From assembly GCA_902777005.1 (NCBI GenBank), contig CACYSB010000002.1:86202-150201 (forward strand): a stretch of 64,000 bases of DNA, read 5' to 3'. The notes beneath the pieces are model-generated. The model was given only the letters and a program-made list of their open reading frames with translations. It had not been told where the DNA came from and ran no database searches. Within the stretch, counting starts at the first letter, position 1; every line of letters starts with the position of its first letter. Positions 8,387 through 18,118 of the stretch are shown one piece after another. Source of the stretch: an uncultured Bacteroidota bacterium (GTDB lineage: Bacteria; Bacteroidota; Bacteroidia; Bacteroidales; P3). The translations under genes and the position numbers were made by a program.

Positions 8387-10710
8387 AACACTATTATTTT
8401 CGATGTCAATGATATGCTGTTGTTTTCAATCTTCACGGTGTAGGTGCCGGGGGCCAGCTTCGGAGTCATCGTGTCGCCGTTGTGGCAGCCGTTGCGATGC
8501 CAGGCCTGTCGGCCGGAGGCGTCGATGACGGTCACAGAGTATGGTTCGGAGGTGGGAGCCTCGACGGAGAAACTGTCGCCGCTGTGTATGGGGTTGGGGA
8601 AAAGGTTGAGGTGAGCGGAGAGGGTTTGATGGTCGGCGATGGAGAGAGGGTAGGGGTTGACGGTGACGAGGTTGGTGTCTACCACGGCGAGGGTGTATTC
8701 GCCAGTGAGAAGGTTGTCGAAGACGAAGTAGCCGTCGTTGGCGGTGCCCACATGGCGTTTGCTGACCACCGTCCATGGCTCGGTGTTATATTTGCGCCAC
8801 AGCAGGACTATGGAGTCCAGGGAGGCCTGTTTCTTGTAGAAGCCCTCGTCGAGGTGAGGATATTCGCTGTCGGAGTAGCCGTCGCGGATGTAGCGGAAAC
8901 GGCCGGAGAGGTCTTGGTTGTAGCGTGCCCTGCTGCGCACCACCCAGTAGCGGTTGGAAGGGCGTATGACGCCAGTGGTGGTGTCGATGCCCGAGGGGCG
9001 CGCATAGTGGTGTTCCACATAGTAGCGGCCGTGGTACTGTGCCGAGGCACCGCGGACGGCAAAGAAGGCCATGTCGGTGGGTATGGTGCCGCTGGAGCCG
9101 GTGACGTCAATACTGTCGACGGTGACGGCATCGCTGATTTCGCAGTCGAGGTCGAGGACGCAGAAATAGGGGTCGAAAGGCATCTGGTAGTTGGCAATGA
9201 CAGTGTCGGTGCCTTGAAACGAGAACCATACTTTGTGGCGCTGGCCGAGGTGAGAGAAGAAAGTGACGGGGACGCGGTTTTGGCGCATGAGGTTGTCGGT
9301 GGCCACGCTGTTCTGTTGGATAGTGATACTAATATTTGTCCAACCCTGGGAACCCTCGCCCAGTCCGAAGGAGACGCTGTAGTCATTGAAGCCAGGGCTA
9401 AAGACGTGGAAGTCGAAGAAGCCGGAGAGGTCGACGCCGGAGTAGGCACTGAGTGAGTCGCGGAGGCGGTAGGCGTCGATGGAGGTGAAGGCGCAGCGTT
9501 CCATGAGGGTGCGAATGGTGGCATAGAAGAGCGAGTCGCCAAGGTAGCCGCGCAGGGAGTGCCAGACGAGGCCTCCCTTGTCGTAGGAGGTGGCGCCGTA
9601 GGTGTAGTTGTGGGGCATGTCGTGCAGTGCGCGGTAGGCGGCATCGTCGTGGTGCGTGGTGCGCAACACCTTGTCGAGGTTCTGCTGGTAGGTGGCGTTG
9701 GAGGCGCGGCGGCCGTGGGTGGCTTCGCGAGCCACCTCGCTGGTGAAAGTGGCGCCGCCCTCGTTGATCCACATGTCGCCCTCGGTCTCGCAGGTGACGA
9801 GGTTGCCGAACCAGGCGTGGCCGAGCTCATGGGCTATGGTGCTCTGACCGGCAAGAGATACGGAGGCCATGGCTGGGCGGGCGAGGGCTATGTTGTTGAC
9901 ATGCTCCATGGAGCCCATGGCAGTGCCGATGTAGCCGATGCGTCCCCAGCGGTAGGGGCCGAAGCACTGCTCGAACATGGGCACCACGGCGTCGAGGAGT
10001 GCGTAGACGTTGGCGGTGACGGCGCTGTCCTGGGTAGTGAAGCCTATGGTGACGGGGTAGCCTCCGGCGGTGGTCTGTATGCGGTGGAAGTCGGCCTGGC
10101 TGATGCCGACGAGGTAGGTGCAGACGGGGTGTTCAATCTCCCAGACGGAGAGCTCGCAGCCATCGTCGCCGATGGAACGGCTCTGTAGCATGCCGCTGCA
10201 CTCGGCGCTCCAGCCCTGCCGGGCTTTGATGCGCAGGGTATAGGTGGCCTTGTCGTTGTAGTTGTCGCGGCAAGGAAACACGGCGCGGCCGATGGAGTGG
10301 AGGCGGTTGTGGAAGGCGGCGCCGAGGTTGTAGGTCATGTCGTTGTCGAAGTGAAAACCTCCGAAGCCGTAATCCTCGACGTAGCCGATGCCGTGGTAGT
10401 GGATGGTAAGAGTGAAGGTCTGTCCGGCGGCGATGCCGGCGGTGGTTATGTGCATGAGGTCATTGTCGTCGATGCGGCGGCCGTCGATGAACATGGAGTC
10501 AGCGGTGCCTTCAAGGTCTAGAGCAATCTCGGAACAGGGGCGCATGAGCTGAAGGGTTAGCACGGCTTTGCCACGGAAAGGGGCGCCGCTGCTGAGGTCG
10601 AGGGTCAGGTCATAGTGTTGCACGTCGACCGAGTCGGCAATTTGCGCATGCATGACACCGCAGCACAGGAGCATGGCGATTAGGGTCAATATCCTCTTTA
10701 TTCCAATCAT
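8383..10710 (-). CDS. Secreted M1-family metallopeptidase with T9SS sorting domain
   Basis: Predicted 775 residues. A signal peptide (KRILTLIAMLLCCGVMHAQ) is followed by an N-terminal aminopeptidase-N-like beta domain (YDLTLDLSSGAPFRGKAVL), the gluzincin catalytic domain with the zinc site HELGHAWFGN and the third ligand in MWINEGGATF, and an exopeptidase-like motif GSMEH in place of GAMEN. After about residue 520 come Ig-like strands and a type A T9SS domain (LNLFPNPIHSGDSFSV, VTVIDASGRQAW). The ATG at 10710 is chosen for the signal peptide; an upstream ATG at 10743 would place the promoter in the frame. It probably degrades peptides at the cell surface. Confidence 0.9.
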   Translation of the reverse strand: MIGIKRILTLIAMLLCCGVMHAQIADSVDVQHYDLTLDLSSGAPFRGKAVLTLQLMRPCSEIALDLEGTADSMFIDGRRIDDNDLMHITTAGIAAGQTFTLTIHYHGIGYVEDYGFGGFHFDNDMTYNLGAAFHNRLHSIGRAVFPCRDNYNDKATYTLRIKARQGWSAECSGMLQSRSIGDDGCELSVWEIEHPVCTYLVGISQADFHRIQTTAGGYPVTIGFTTQDSAVTANVYALLDAVVPMFEQCFGPYRWGRIGYIGTAMGSMEHVNNIALARPAMASVSLAGQSTIAHELGHAWFGNLVTCETEGDMWINEGGATFTSEVAREATHGRRASNATYQQNLDKVLRTTHHDDAAYRALHDMPHNYTYGATSYDKGGLVWHSLRGYLGDSLFYATIRTLMERCAFTSIDAYRLRDSLSAYSGVDLSGFFDFHVFSPGFNDYSVSFGLGEGSQGWTNISITIQQNSVATDNLMRQNRVPVTFFSHLGQRHKVWFSFQGTDTVIANYQMPFDPYFCVLDLDCEISDAVTVDSIDVTGSSGTIPTDMAFFAVRGASAQYHGRYYVEHHYARPSGIDTTTGVIRPSNRYWVVRSRARYNQDLSGRFRYIRDGYSDSEYPHLDEGFYKKQASLDSIVLLWRKYNTEPWTVVSKRHVGTANDGYFVFDNLLTGEYTLAVVDTNLVTVNPYPLSIADHQTLSAHLNLFPNPIHSGDSFSVEAPTSEPYSVTVIDASGRQAWHRNGCHNGDTMTPKLAPGTYTVKIENNSISLTSKIIVL

Positions 10711-10732
10711 ATAGACATATATTTCAAAAATG

Positions 10733-10740
10733 CAAAAGTA
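10733..10740 (-). promoter_or_regulatory. Promoter -7 element of the M1 peptidase operon
   Basis: TACTTTTG on the minus strand fits TAnnTTTG and lies 22 bp before the chosen ATG. It would drive the peptidase, the beta-barrel gene, rbfA and the permease as one transcript, since the gaps between these genes are 15 bp or less. Confidence 0.65.
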
Positions 10741-10839
10741 CACTATTTTTTCATAATGAGTGATATTATTTTATTTGGTACTGATAATCAGGTGCAATAA
10801 AAAGGCGGAAAATGCGTTAATGGATGCAAAAAGAACTCT

Positions 10840-10971
10840 ATGTCGATGAAAAAGACTGCCCTTCGTATAGCCCTCGTCCTGTTGCTGGCTGGACTAGCCT
10901 GTTCGGCCTGCTCGTCGGGCGACCACATGTATCGCCACAAGAAGAGCGACTGCGACTGCCCCACCTTCTGA
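10840..10971 (+). CDS. Tiny lipoprotein (43 residues) ending in a Cys-Asp-Cys-Pro motif
   Basis: A short open frame encodes a protein with a basic N-terminus (MSMKKTALR), a hydrophobic segment and a lipobox-like LAGLACSAC, followed by a 19-residue polar tail rich in His, Lys and Cys that ends CDCPTF. The signal and lipobox indicate attachment to a membrane by a lipidated cysteine; which of the clustered cysteines is modified is uncertain. The stop codon is 13 bp before the GTG start of the SprT-like gene, suggesting one transcript. Similar tiny proteins with a DCDCP-like tail are, to my recollection, common in Bacteroidota, with unknown function. Confidence 0.7.
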   Translation: MSMKKTALRIALVLLLAGLACSACSSGDHMYRHKKSDCDCPTF

Positions 10972-10984
10972 CGCAGAGCCGGAC

Positions 10985-11611
10985 GTGACTACCGAGGAGA
11001 GATACCGTGCCATACTACGCAACCACTTGCCTGAGCAGGCGGTAGGGTGGGTGTATGAGTATCTGGAGCGCTACAAGGTGCATTTCCATATCACTCGTGA
11101 GCGCCGCAGCAAGCTGGGCGACTATCGCTGGCCTCAGTCGCGGCACCCGTTCCACGAAATGTCTGTCAATGGTGATTTGCCGAAGCTCATGTTCCTGTGG
11201 GTCTTTCTGCATGAGGCCGCCCATCTTGAGACGCATTTGAAATACCGCAGCGTCCAACCCCACGGTCACGAATGGCAGTATGAATATGTGCGTCTGATTG
11301 CCGACCACAGGGACTGTTTCCCCGACGAGGTGCGCCCGATGCTGGACCGTTATGTTGCCCGCGTGCCGCTGCAGCGCAGTCTGGGACACGAGATAGAGAA
11401 AGCCCTACGCCATCATGGCTCTGATATACAAAGTGTAGTAGCCATGTGTCTTGACGATTTGCCGGCTGGCAGCAGGTTCCGCCTAAAGACGAAGCCGGAG
11501 GTGTTGTTTGAGAGCATCGAACGACGCCGCACTCGGTGGCTCTGCAGGGATGTCGATAGTAGTCGGAAGTATGCCGTCGCGGGTCGTGCCGAAGTGACAG
11601 AATGTCCTTAG
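10985..11611 (+). CDS. SprT-like zinc metalloprotease domain protein
   Basis: Predicted 208 residues from a GTG start. The SprT-like zinc site is visible: the helix FLWVFLHEAAHLETH carries HExxH, and HGHEWQYE provides the third histidine about 20 residues later, the spacing expected for the family. Mammalian Spartan and bacterial SprT share this fold; Spartan repairs DNA-protein crosslinks, whereas the bacterial role is not settled. The C-terminal part (residues 150-208) includes KTKPEVLFESIERRRTRWLC, a likely basic nucleic-acid-binding tail. No earlier in-frame ATG is available, which supports the GTG. Confidence 0.85.
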   Translation: MTTEERYRAILRNHLPEQAVGWVYEYLERYKVHFHITRERRSKLGDYRWPQSRHPFHEMSVNGDLPKLMFLWVFLHEAAHLETHLKYRSVQPHGHEWQYEYVRLIADHRDCFPDEVRPMLDRYVARVPLQRSLGHEIEKALRHHGSDIQSVVAMCLDDLPAGSRFRLKTKPEVLFESIERRRTRWLCRDVDSSRKYAVAGRAEVTECP

Positions 11612-11790
11612 TGGAGAGGTGTGAAATTGTGGAAAACCTGTTGAAAAAATCCCAAAAAGGTTTTCGTGTTTCCTGTTGAAAAGTGGGAAAAATAGCAAAA
11701 AAATAGTGTTAAAATATTTTTGTAACACACTGTTTCATAGTGCTGCCGTGGAATTTTAAGATTATTTAACATGTATTGGTGCCAAAGATG
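11612..11790. other. A+T-rich intergenic stretch before the str promoter
   Basis: About 180 bp with no reading frame of note. It has an inverted repeat GTGTTA / TAACAC around 11707-11727 that surrounds a TATTTTTG, which could be a second -7 box or a weak terminator for the SprT-like gene. No -33 box accompanies it. Confidence 0.35.
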
Positions 11791-11822
11791 TTTGGTGGGT
11801 AAGGAAAATAGTTGTAATTTTG
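11791..11822 (+). promoter_or_regulatory. Promoter of the ribosomal protein run (rpsL)
   Basis: TTTG at 11791-11794, a 20-bp spacer, and TAATTTTG at 11815-11822 match the Bacteroidetes -33/-7 promoter. The leader to the rpsL ATG is about 73 nt. I find no equally good promoter before the rpsH region, so this one may drive much of the 18-kb run. Confidence 0.88.
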
Positions 11823-11900
11823 CAGTTCCTTTTTGGGCGCATAGTGCCCATGAATGAGACTGAAAAACAAGTAATAAAATAATAAAACAAGAAACAGAAA

Positions 11901-12284
11901 ATGCCAACAATTCAGCAATTAGTTCGCAAAGGACGTCAGCAGATGGAGTACAAGTCCAAGTCTCCCGCCCTCGACAGCTGCCCGCAGCGTCGCGGTGTCT
12001 GCACCCGTGTGTACACCACCACCCCTAAAAAGCCTAACTCGGCCATGCGTAAAGTGGCCCGTGTTCGCCTGACCAATGGTAAGGAAGTCAATGCCTACAT
12101 CCCGGGTGAGGGTCACAACCTGCAGGAGCACTCGATCGTGATGATCCGTGGAGGCCGTGTCAAGGACCTTCCCGGTGTGCGTTATCACATCATCCGTGGT
12201 GCCCTTGATACCAGCGGAGTCGACGGCCGTCGCCAGCGTCGTTCGAAATACGGTGCCAAGCGTCCGAAACAGGCCGGCAAGTAA
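11901..12284 (+). CDS. rpsL: 30S ribosomal protein S12
   Basis: S12 sits at the decoding centre of the small subunit. The 127-residue sequence is full length. The loop [19 protein letters not shown] holds the lysine whose replacement gives streptomycin resistance in other bacteria; here it is the ordinary lysine. [17 protein letters not shown] is the second conserved loop. It is the first gene of the run, directly after the promoter. Confidence 0.98.
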   Translation: MPTIQQLVRKGRQQMEYKSKSPALDSCPQRRGVCTRVYTTTPKKPNSAMRKVARVRLTNGKEVNAYIPGEGHNLQEHSIVMIRGGRVKDLPGVRYHIIRGALDTSGVDGRRQRRSKYGAKRPKQAGK

Positions 12285-12287
12285 ACA

Positions 12288-12323
12288 AGTTGAAAGTTTA
12301 AAGTTGAAAGATTAAAGTTTTTA
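12288..12323. repeat. AAGTTTAAAGTTGAAAG short repeat between rpsL and rpsG
   Basis: The 44-bp gap between rpsL and rpsG is mostly made of near-repeats of GTTGAAAG and GTTTAAAG. It is one more short intergenic repeat of the kind scattered through the window, with only one arm visible here. Confidence 0.5.
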
Positions 12324-12328
12324 GCACA

Positions 12329-12796
12329 ATGAGAAAAGCTAAGCCCAAGAAAAGAATCATCCTTCCGGATCCCAAATACAATGACGTGATGGTCACCAAG
12401 TTCGTCAACAACTTGATGATGGGTGGCAAGAAGACCATCGCCTATAAGATTTTCTACGATGCAATCGACGTCGTCAGCGACCGCACCAAGGAAGACGGTC
12501 TCGAAGTTTGGAAGAAGGCTCTCGCCAACGTCACCCCCAGTGTCGAAGTGCGCAGCAAGCGTATCGGTGGTGCCACTTTCCAGATTCCTACCGAGATCCG
12601 CGCCGAGCGTAAGCAAAGCATCGGTATGAAGAATCTCATCGGTTTCTCGCGCAAACGCAGTGAGAAGACCATGGCCCTGAAACTGGCCGCCGAAATCCAG
12701 GCTGCTTACAAGGAAGAGGGTGCCGCATTCAAGCGCAAGGAGGATATCCACCGTATGGCTGACGCCAACAAGGCCTTCTCGCATTTCCGCGCGTAA
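12329..12796 (+). CDS. rpsG: 30S ribosomal protein S7
   Basis: S7 nucleates assembly of the 16S 3' major domain and contacts tRNA at the exit site. The 155-residue protein is complete: [19 protein letters not shown] at the start, [18 protein letters not shown] in the beta-ribbon, and [19 protein letters not shown] at the end. It is second in the str cluster, 42 bp before fusA. Confidence 0.98.
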   Translation: MRKAKPKKRIILPDPKYNDVMVTKFVNNLMMGGKKTIAYKIFYDAIDVVSDRTKEDGLEVWKKALANVTPSVEVRSKRIGGATFQIPTEIRAERKQSIGMKNLIGFSRKRSEKTMALKLAAEIQAAYKEEGAAFKRKEDIHRMADANKAFSHFRA

Positions 12797-12838
12797 CAAT
12801 ATATATAATAGACAACAACCATCGACCAAGCAACGACA

Positions 12839-14926
12839 ATGTCAGACCTACATTACACCCGCAACATCGGCATTATGGCCCACATCGACGCCGGCAAGAC
12901 GACGACGACGGAGCGCATACTCTTCTACACCGGCAAGAATTACAAGCTCGGTGAGACTCATGAGGGATCGGCCACTATGGACTGGATGGTGCAGGAGCAG
13001 GAGAGAGGTATCACTATCACCTCCGCTGCCACCACGGTGTACTGGGAATGGCATAACAACCGCTACAAGTACAATATTATAGACACTCCGGGTCACGTTG
13101 ATTTCACCGTTGAGGTGGAACGTTCTCTGCGTGTGCTCGACGGCGCCATAGCTATCTTCTGTGCTGTGGGCGGCGTGGAACCCCAAAGCGAGACCGTCTG
13201 GCGTCAGGCCGACAAGTATGGTGTGCCGCGCATCGCTTTCATCAACAAGATGGACCGTGCCGGTGCGGATTTCTTTTCGGTGGTGAGCCAGATTAAAGAG
13301 CGTCTCGGTGCCAACCCCATACCGATAGAGATACCTATCGGACAGGAAGACCTTTATAAAGGTGTGGTGGATCTCATCTCCAACAAAGCCCTCGTGTGGG
13401 ACGAAAGCTCCAACGGCCAGCGCTTTGAGGAGATACCGATGCCCGAAGATTTGAAGGACATCGCTGCCGAGTACCGTCAGAAACTCATTGAGGGTGTTGC
13501 CGAGGAGAACGAGGAACTGATGATGAAGTTCTTCGATGACCCCGACAGTATCACCGCCGACGAGGTTATTGCCGAGATACGCAAGGCTACGCTGAGTCGT
13601 AAGATTGTGCCTGTTATGTGTGGTTCCGCCTTCAAGAACAAAGGTGTGCAGACGTTGCTTGACGCTGTGGCAGCATTCTTGCCCAGCCCGCTGGATATGC
13701 CTGAGGTCGATGGCATCAACCCCAAGAATGAAAAAGAGGAAAGCCGCAAGGTGGACGTGAAAGCCCCCTTCTCGGCATTGGCATTTAAGATTGCCACCGA
13801 CCCCTATGTCGGACGCCTGTGCTTCTTTCGCGTGTACAGCGGTTCGCTCGAGAGCGGTTCGTATGTGTACAACGCCAATACCGGCAAGAAGGAGCGTATC
13901 TCACGCATTATGCAGATGCATTCCAACAAGCAGAACCCCCTCGATCGTATCGAGGCTGGCGACATCGGAGCCGCTGTGGGATTCAAGGACATCAAGACAG
14001 GTCATACACTGTGTGACGAGCAGCATCCCATTGTCCTTGAGTCGATGAAGTTCCCCGAACCCGTCATCAGCATTGCCGTGGAGCCTCACACTCAGGCCGA
14101 TATGGACAAGATGACTAACGCCCTTATGAAGTTGGTAGAAGAAGACCCCACCTTCCGTGTGAAAACTGACGAGGTGAGTGGACAGACCGTCATCAGCGGT
14201 ATGGGTGAGCTTCATCTGGATATCATCATGGATCGTCTGCGCCGCGAATTCGGTGTGGATGTCAACCAGGGTCGACCAGAGGTGGCCTACAAAGAGGCTA
14301 TCACCACTACTGTGCAGCACCACGAGATTTATAAGAAGCAGACCGGCGGCAAGGGTAAATTCGCCGATGTGCTATTCGAGATTGGTCCTGCCGACGAAGG
14401 CGTCATGGGTCTGCAGTTCATCAATGAAGTCAAGGGCGGCAACATCCCCAAAGAATATATGCCCGCCATCGAGAAAGGTTTCAAGGAGGCTATGCAGAAT
14501 GGTGTTTTGGCCGGCTATCCCATGGATAGCATGAAGGTGCGCGTCATTGACGGTTCCTTCCACCCTGTGGACAGCGACCAGTTGAGTTTCGAGCTCTGTG
14601 CTAAAATAGGCTTCAGGGCTGCTTGCCGCAAAGCCAACCCCGTCTTGCTGGAACCCATTATGAAACTCGAGGTGCTGACCCCGGATGCATACGTGGGCGA
14701 TGTCACTGGTGACCTCAACCGTCGCCGTGGGGTTCTGGAGAATATCACCGCCAAGGTCGGTGTACAGGCAATACACGCCAAGGTGCCTTTGGAGCAGATG
14801 TTTGGCTACGTCACATCTCTCCGCACCATAACCTCTGGCCGCGCCAACTCTACCATGGAGTTTTCTCACTATGCTGAGCTTACTCGCGACCAGCAGGATG
14901 CAATACTTAAGAACAAAAATAATTAA
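12839..14926 (+). CDS. fusA: Elongation factor G
   Basis: EF-G drives translocation of tRNA and mRNA by GTP hydrolysis. The 695-residue protein is complete, with G1 [16 protein letters not shown]3 DTPGHVDF, G4 NKMDRAGAD, domain II near residues 300-400, the domain III/IV junction [14 protein letters not shown], and domain IV/V ending in [14 protein letters not shown]. In this genome fusA is followed by rpsJ after 12 bp, with no tuf gene in between; in this phylum tuf is usually elsewhere. Confidence 0.97.
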   Translation: MSDLHYTRNIGIMAHIDAGKTTTTERILFYTGKNYKLGETHEGSATMDWMVQEQERGITITSAATTVYWEWHNNRYKYNIIDTPGHVDFTVEVERSLRVLDGAIAIFCAVGGVEPQSETVWRQADKYGVPRIAFINKMDRAGADFFSVVSQIKERLGANPIPIEIPIGQEDLYKGVVDLISNKALVWDESSNGQRFEEIPMPEDLKDIAAEYRQKLIEGVAEENEELMMKFFDDPDSITADEVIAEIRKATLSRKIVPVMCGSAFKNKGVQTLLDAVAAFLPSPLDMPEVDGINPKNEKEESRKVDVKAPFSALAFKIATDPYVGRLCFFRVYSGSLESGSYVYNANTGKKERISRIMQMHSNKQNPLDRIEAGDIGAAVGFKDIKTGHTLCDEQHPIVLESMKFPEPVISIAVEPHTQADMDKMTNALMKLVEEDPTFRVKTDEVSGQTVISGMGELHLDIIMDRLRREFGVDVNQGRPEVAYKEAITTTVQHHEIYKKQTGGKGKFADVLFEIGPADEGVMGLQFINEVKGGNIPKEYMPAIEKGFKEAMQNGVLAGYPMDSMKVRVIDGSFHPVDSDQLSFELCAKIGFRAACRKANPVLLEPIMKLEVLTPDAYVGDVTGDLNRRRGVLENITAKVGVQAIHAKVPLEQMFGYVTSLRTITSGRANSTMEFSHYAELTRDQQDAILKNKNN

Positions 14927-14938
14927 AAAATAAAAACA

Positions 14939-15247
14939 ATGAGTCAAAGAATCAGAATCAAGCTCAAATCTTACGACCACAACCTCGTCGACAAATCGGC
15001 CGAGAAGATTGTGAAGACCGTTAAGATGACTGGCGCAGTGGTCAATGGTCCCATACCGCTGCCTACCAACAAAAAGATTTTTACAGTGAACCGCTCGACC
15101 TTCGTCAACAAGAAGTCGCGTGAGCAGTTCGAGTTGAACACCTACAAGCGTCTTATGGACATCGAAATCAACGATCGCGCCAAGACCATCGACGCCTTGA
15201 TGAAGCTCGAGCTCCCCAGCGGTGTGGAAGTCGAAATCAAAGTGTGA
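14939..15247 (+). CDS. rpsJ: 30S ribosomal protein S10
   Basis: S10 belongs to the small-subunit head and doubles as NusE in antitermination complexes. The 102-residue protein is complete: [20 protein letters not shown], then [17 protein letters not shown] and a loop with SREQFE. It opens the S10 part of the run; the following 67-bp gap to rplC shows no promoter. Confidence 0.97.
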   Translation: MSQRIRIKLKSYDHNLVDKSAEKIVKTVKMTGAVVNGPIPLPTNKKIFTVNRSTFVNKKSREQFELNTYKRLMDIEINDRAKTIDALMKLELPSGVEVEIKV

Positions 15248-15314
15248 ATTTAATCAGCCTATGTCATTAGATAAGCTGAATTGTCTAACAAAAAGAAAAA
15301 AATCCAACTAAAAA

Positions 15315-15944
15315 ATGTCAGGATTAATCGGAAAGAAAATCGGAATGACCAGTCTTTTTGATGCCGACGGAAAGCAGATTCCGTGCACAGTTATTGAAGC
15401 TGGTCCTTGTGTTGTGACACAAGTGAGAACTATCGAGAAGGACGGCTATGAGGCCATCCAGCTTGCCTTCGGTGAGAAGAAGGAGAGCCGCACCAACAAG
15501 CCTATGCGCGGTCACTTTGCCAAGGCTGGCACCACTCCTAAACAGTATCTGGCTGAATTTAGCCGTTTCGAGGAGGGTCACAAGAAGAAATATGGTGAAG
15601 TACTTACCGTTGAAGTCTTCCAGGAAGGCGAGTTTGTCGACGTTGTCGGTACTTCGAAAGGTAAGGGCTTCCAAGGTGTTGTTACCCGCCATGGTTTCGG
15701 TGGTGTTGGTGACAAGACCCACGGTCAGCACGACCGTCTGCGTGCCCCCGGTTCAATTGGCGCTTCGTCCTATCCCTCGCGTATCTTCAAGGGTATGCGC
15801 ATGGCCGGTCAGAAGGGTAACCATCGCGTGAAGGTCCAGAACCTCCAGGTGGTGAAGATTATCGCAGAGAAGAACCTCATGCTTGTCAAGGGTTCGGTCC
15901 CTGGTCCCAAAGGTTCTATTGTCAAACTTGAAAGATGGAGTTAA
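15315..15944 (+). CDS. rplC: 50S ribosomal protein L3
   Basis: L3 is an early assembly protein reaching toward the peptidyl-transferase centre. The 209-residue protein has the N-terminal [20 protein letters not shown] and the tip loop [20 protein letters not shown] with the central extension [19 protein letters not shown]. Six bp separate it from rplD. Confidence 0.98.
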   Translation: MSGLIGKKIGMTSLFDADGKQIPCTVIEAGPCVVTQVRTIEKDGYEAIQLAFGEKKESRTNKPMRGHFAKAGTTPKQYLAEFSRFEEGHKKKYGEVLTVEVFQEGEFVDVVGTSKGKGFQGVVTRHGFGGVGDKTHGQHDRLRAPGSIGASSYPSRIFKGMRMAGQKGNHRVKVQNLQVVKIIAEKNLMLVKGSVPGPKGSIVKLERWS

Positions 15945-15950
15945 TAAGAC

Positions 15951-16583
15951 ATGGAGATAAAAGTTTATAACATTAACGGAAGCGAAACCGGTAGAACCAT
16001 CACCCTTGACGATTCTATCTTCGCCATCGAGCCCAACGATCACGCCATCTACCTCGATGTCAAACAGTATCTCGCTGACAACCGCCAGGGCACTGCTAAA
16101 GCCAAGGAGCGCAGCGAGAACGCCCACAGCACTCGTAAGCTGAAACGCCAGAAAGGCACCGGTGGTGCCCGTTCGGGTGATTTGAAGAGCCCCGTGTTCG
16201 TCGGTGGCGGTACAATTTTTGGACCCAAGCCACGCGACTACCGTTTCAAGCTGAACGTCAAAGTGAAACGTCTCGCTCGCCGTAGTGCTCTTGCCTACAA
16301 GGCTAAAGACAACGCCATGACTGTTGTGGAGAACTTCACCTTTGAGGGTCCTAAGACTAAGAAGATGCTTGAGGTGCTCAACAATCTGAAAATCGGCGAC
16401 AAAAAGTCACTTTTTGTGCTTGAGAATCAAAATAATTTCGTATCTTTGTCCGCTAGAAACCTTAAGAACGTTAAGGTGGTAAACGTGTCGCAATTAAATA
16501 CTTACGACATTGTTAATGCCTCTAATATTGTCGTTTGCGAGGGTTCTTTGAACGAGATTAACCGCGTTTTGGCAACAAAATAA
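15951..16583 (+). CDS. rplD: 50S ribosomal protein L4
   Basis: L4 lines the upper peptide tunnel. The 210-residue protein contains the extended loop [20 protein letters not shown] with the tunnel tip and a C-terminal globular end ([20 protein letters not shown]). In E. coli L4 represses its own operon; no matching leader hairpin is evident before rpsJ here, so regulation by L4 cannot be claimed. Confidence 0.97.
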   Translation: MEIKVYNINGSETGRTITLDDSIFAIEPNDHAIYLDVKQYLADNRQGTAKAKERSENAHSTRKLKRQKGTGGARSGDLKSPVFVGGGTIFGPKPRDYRFKLNVKVKRLARRSALAYKAKDNAMTVVENFTFEGPKTKKMLEVLNNLKIGDKKSLFVLENQNNFVSLSARNLKNVKVVNVSQLNTYDIVNASNIVVCEGSLNEINRVLATK

Positions 16584-16619
16584 GGGAAGAGAGTATAACG
16601 ATTTAAGAAAGTTTAACAA

Positions 16620-16973
16620 ATGATGAACATTATAGTAAAACCGCTGATCAGTGAAAAGATGACCCGCCTTACTGAGGCCGCGGCCAATCCTATCCAGACC
16701 CGCATACAGCGTAAAAAAGGCATCGCTGCTGCTCCTGCCCAGAACCGCTACGGTTTTGTTGTTGACAAACGCGCCAACAAGATTCAGATTAAGGCTGCCG
16801 TGGAGCAGTTCTACAATGTGAAAGTTGTTGATGTGAATACGATGAACTATGCAGGCAAAGTGAAGTCGCGCTATACTAAAGCCGGTTTCCTTACGGGACG
16901 CACCAATGCTTTCAAGAAAGCTATCGTCACCCTCGCCGAGGGCGACAGTATCGACTTCTACGCAAGCATTTAA
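16620..16973 (+). CDS. rplW: 50S ribosomal protein L23 with an N-terminal insertion
   Basis: L23 sits at the tunnel exit and docks trigger factor and SRP. The 117-residue protein has the usual start (IVKPLISEKMTRLTE) and core (NRYGFVVDKRANKIQIKAAV, VVDVNTMNYAGKVKSRYTKA). Between them, residues about 21-40 form an additional basic/alanine-rich stretch (NPIQTRIQRKKGIAAAPAQ) that I do not recall in Bacteroides or Porphyromonas L23, where the two blocks are nearly adjacent and the protein is about 96 residues. The frame is continuous, so this is an insertion and not an error that breaks the gene. Confidence 0.95.
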   Translation: MMNIIVKPLISEKMTRLTEAAANPIQTRIQRKKGIAAAPAQNRYGFVVDKRANKIQIKAAVEQFYNVKVVDVNTMNYAGKVKSRYTKAGFLTGRTNAFKKAIVTLAEGDSIDFYASI

Positions 16974-17040
16974 GACAATTAGAAAAACAAGTAATAATAG
17001 TTAAGGTCCACTGACAAGAGACCAATAAGAAAACAAAGAA

Positions 17041-17865
17041 ATGGCTTTAAAGAAAATTAAACCCACAACCCCCGGTCAGCGTCACAAGCTGGTTGTCACC
17101 AATGATGACATTACCGCAACAAGACCGGAGAAAAGCCTTGTGTACGGCATTCGCAAAAGCGGTGGCCGCAACAATCAGGGAAAGATGACCATGCGCTACA
17201 TTGGCGGTGGTCATAAGAAGCTCTATCGTTTCGTAGACTTCAAGCGTAACAAAGACGGTATCCCCGCCGTTGTGAAGACCATTGAGTATGACCCCAACCG
17301 CAGTTCGCGTATCGCCCTCGTGTGCTATGCCGACGGTGAGAAGAGCTATATTCTCTGCCCCCAGGGTCTGAAGGTTGGACAGACTGTTATGTCTGGTAAA
17401 GGTGTCGCCCCCGAAGTCGGCAACACCCTTCTGCTCGCTGAAATACCTTTCGGTACCCTCATCCACAACATTGAGCTCCGTCCTGGTCAGGGCGCCAAGA
17501 TGGTACGTTCCGCCGGTGCTTACGCACAGCTCATGTCTCGTGATGACAAGTATGCTATCATCAAGATGCCTAGCGGTGAGATGCGTATGATTCTTCAGGC
17601 CTGCCGTGCTACTGTCGGTATCGTCAGCAACCCCGAGCACAACCTTGAAGTCGGTGGTAAGGCTGGTCGTAACCGTCACCTCGGTCGTCGTCCTCGCAAC
17701 CGCGGCGTTGTCATGAACCCCGTTGACCACCCGATGGGCGGTGGTGAAGGCCGTCAGACCGGCGGACATCCCCGTTCGCGTAAGGGTATCCCGGCCAAGG
17801 GCTACAAGACGCGCGCTCCCAAGAAGCAGTCGAGCAAGTACATCGTCGAAAGAAGAAAGAAGTAA
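17041..17865 (+). CDS. rplB: 50S ribosomal protein L2
   Basis: L2 is needed for subunit joining and the peptidyl-transferase centre. The 274-residue protein is full length, with [20 protein letters not shown], the RNA-binding [20 protein letters not shown] including the conserved histidine of the [13 protein letters not shown] loop, and a basic end. Twenty bp separate it from the damaged rpsS. Confidence 0.98.
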   Translation: MALKKIKPTTPGQRHKLVVTNDDITATRPEKSLVYGIRKSGGRNNQGKMTMRYIGGGHKKLYRFVDFKRNKDGIPAVVKTIEYDPNRSSRIALVCYADGEKSYILCPQGLKVGQTVMSGKGVAPEVGNTLLLAEIPFGTLIHNIELRPGQGAKMVRSAGAYAQLMSRDDKYAIIKMPSGEMRMILQACRATVGIVSNPEHNLEVGGKAGRNRHLGRRPRNRGVVMNPVDHPMGGGEGRQTGGHPRSRKGIPAKGYKTRAPKKQSSKYIVERRKK

Positions 17866-17885
17866 CTCAGTAAAAAGAAGAAACA

Positions 17886-18105
17886 ATGAGTCGTTCATTA
17901 AAGAAAGGTCGTTACCATCAAAACATGGTCTAGGGCTTCGATGATATCGCCCGACTTTGTGGGTCAGACTATTGCTGTTCACAACGGCAACAAGTTCATC
18001 CCCGTGTACGTCACCGAGAATATGGTGGGTCATAAGCTTGGCGAGTTCGCCCCCACCCGCATCTTCCGCGGCCATGCAGGATCTAAAGATAAAGGTAAAA
18101 AGTAA
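17886..18105 (+). pseudogene. rpsS: 30S ribosomal protein S19, interrupted by a ~59-bp deletion and frameshift
   Basis: The frame starts normally (MSRSLKKG) but after codon 8 goes out of register and meets TAG at 17931-17933. The rest of S19 continues in the +1 frame from about 17908 ([17 protein letters not shown]) to TAA at 18103-18105, including [14 protein letters not shown]. Compared with the ~89-residue family, about residues 9-27 are absent. The longest uninterrupted downstream frame from an ATG (17941) gives only 54 residues. S19 is essential and normally single copy, so either the assembly has lost ~59 bp here or another copy exists. Position between rplB and rplV is the normal one. 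Confidence 0.9.
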
Positions 18106-18118
18106 ACACTGAAAGAAA

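Noticed and set aside
11707..11727. A second str promoter at TATTTTTG
   Set aside because: No -33 element at 19-20 bp and the sequence is embedded in A/T runs where such matches arise by chance; the promoter at 11791-11822 is far better.
17886..18105. Programmed frameshift in rpsS
   Set aside because: There is no slippery sequence and about 19 conserved codons are physically absent, so a frameshift alone could not restore S19.
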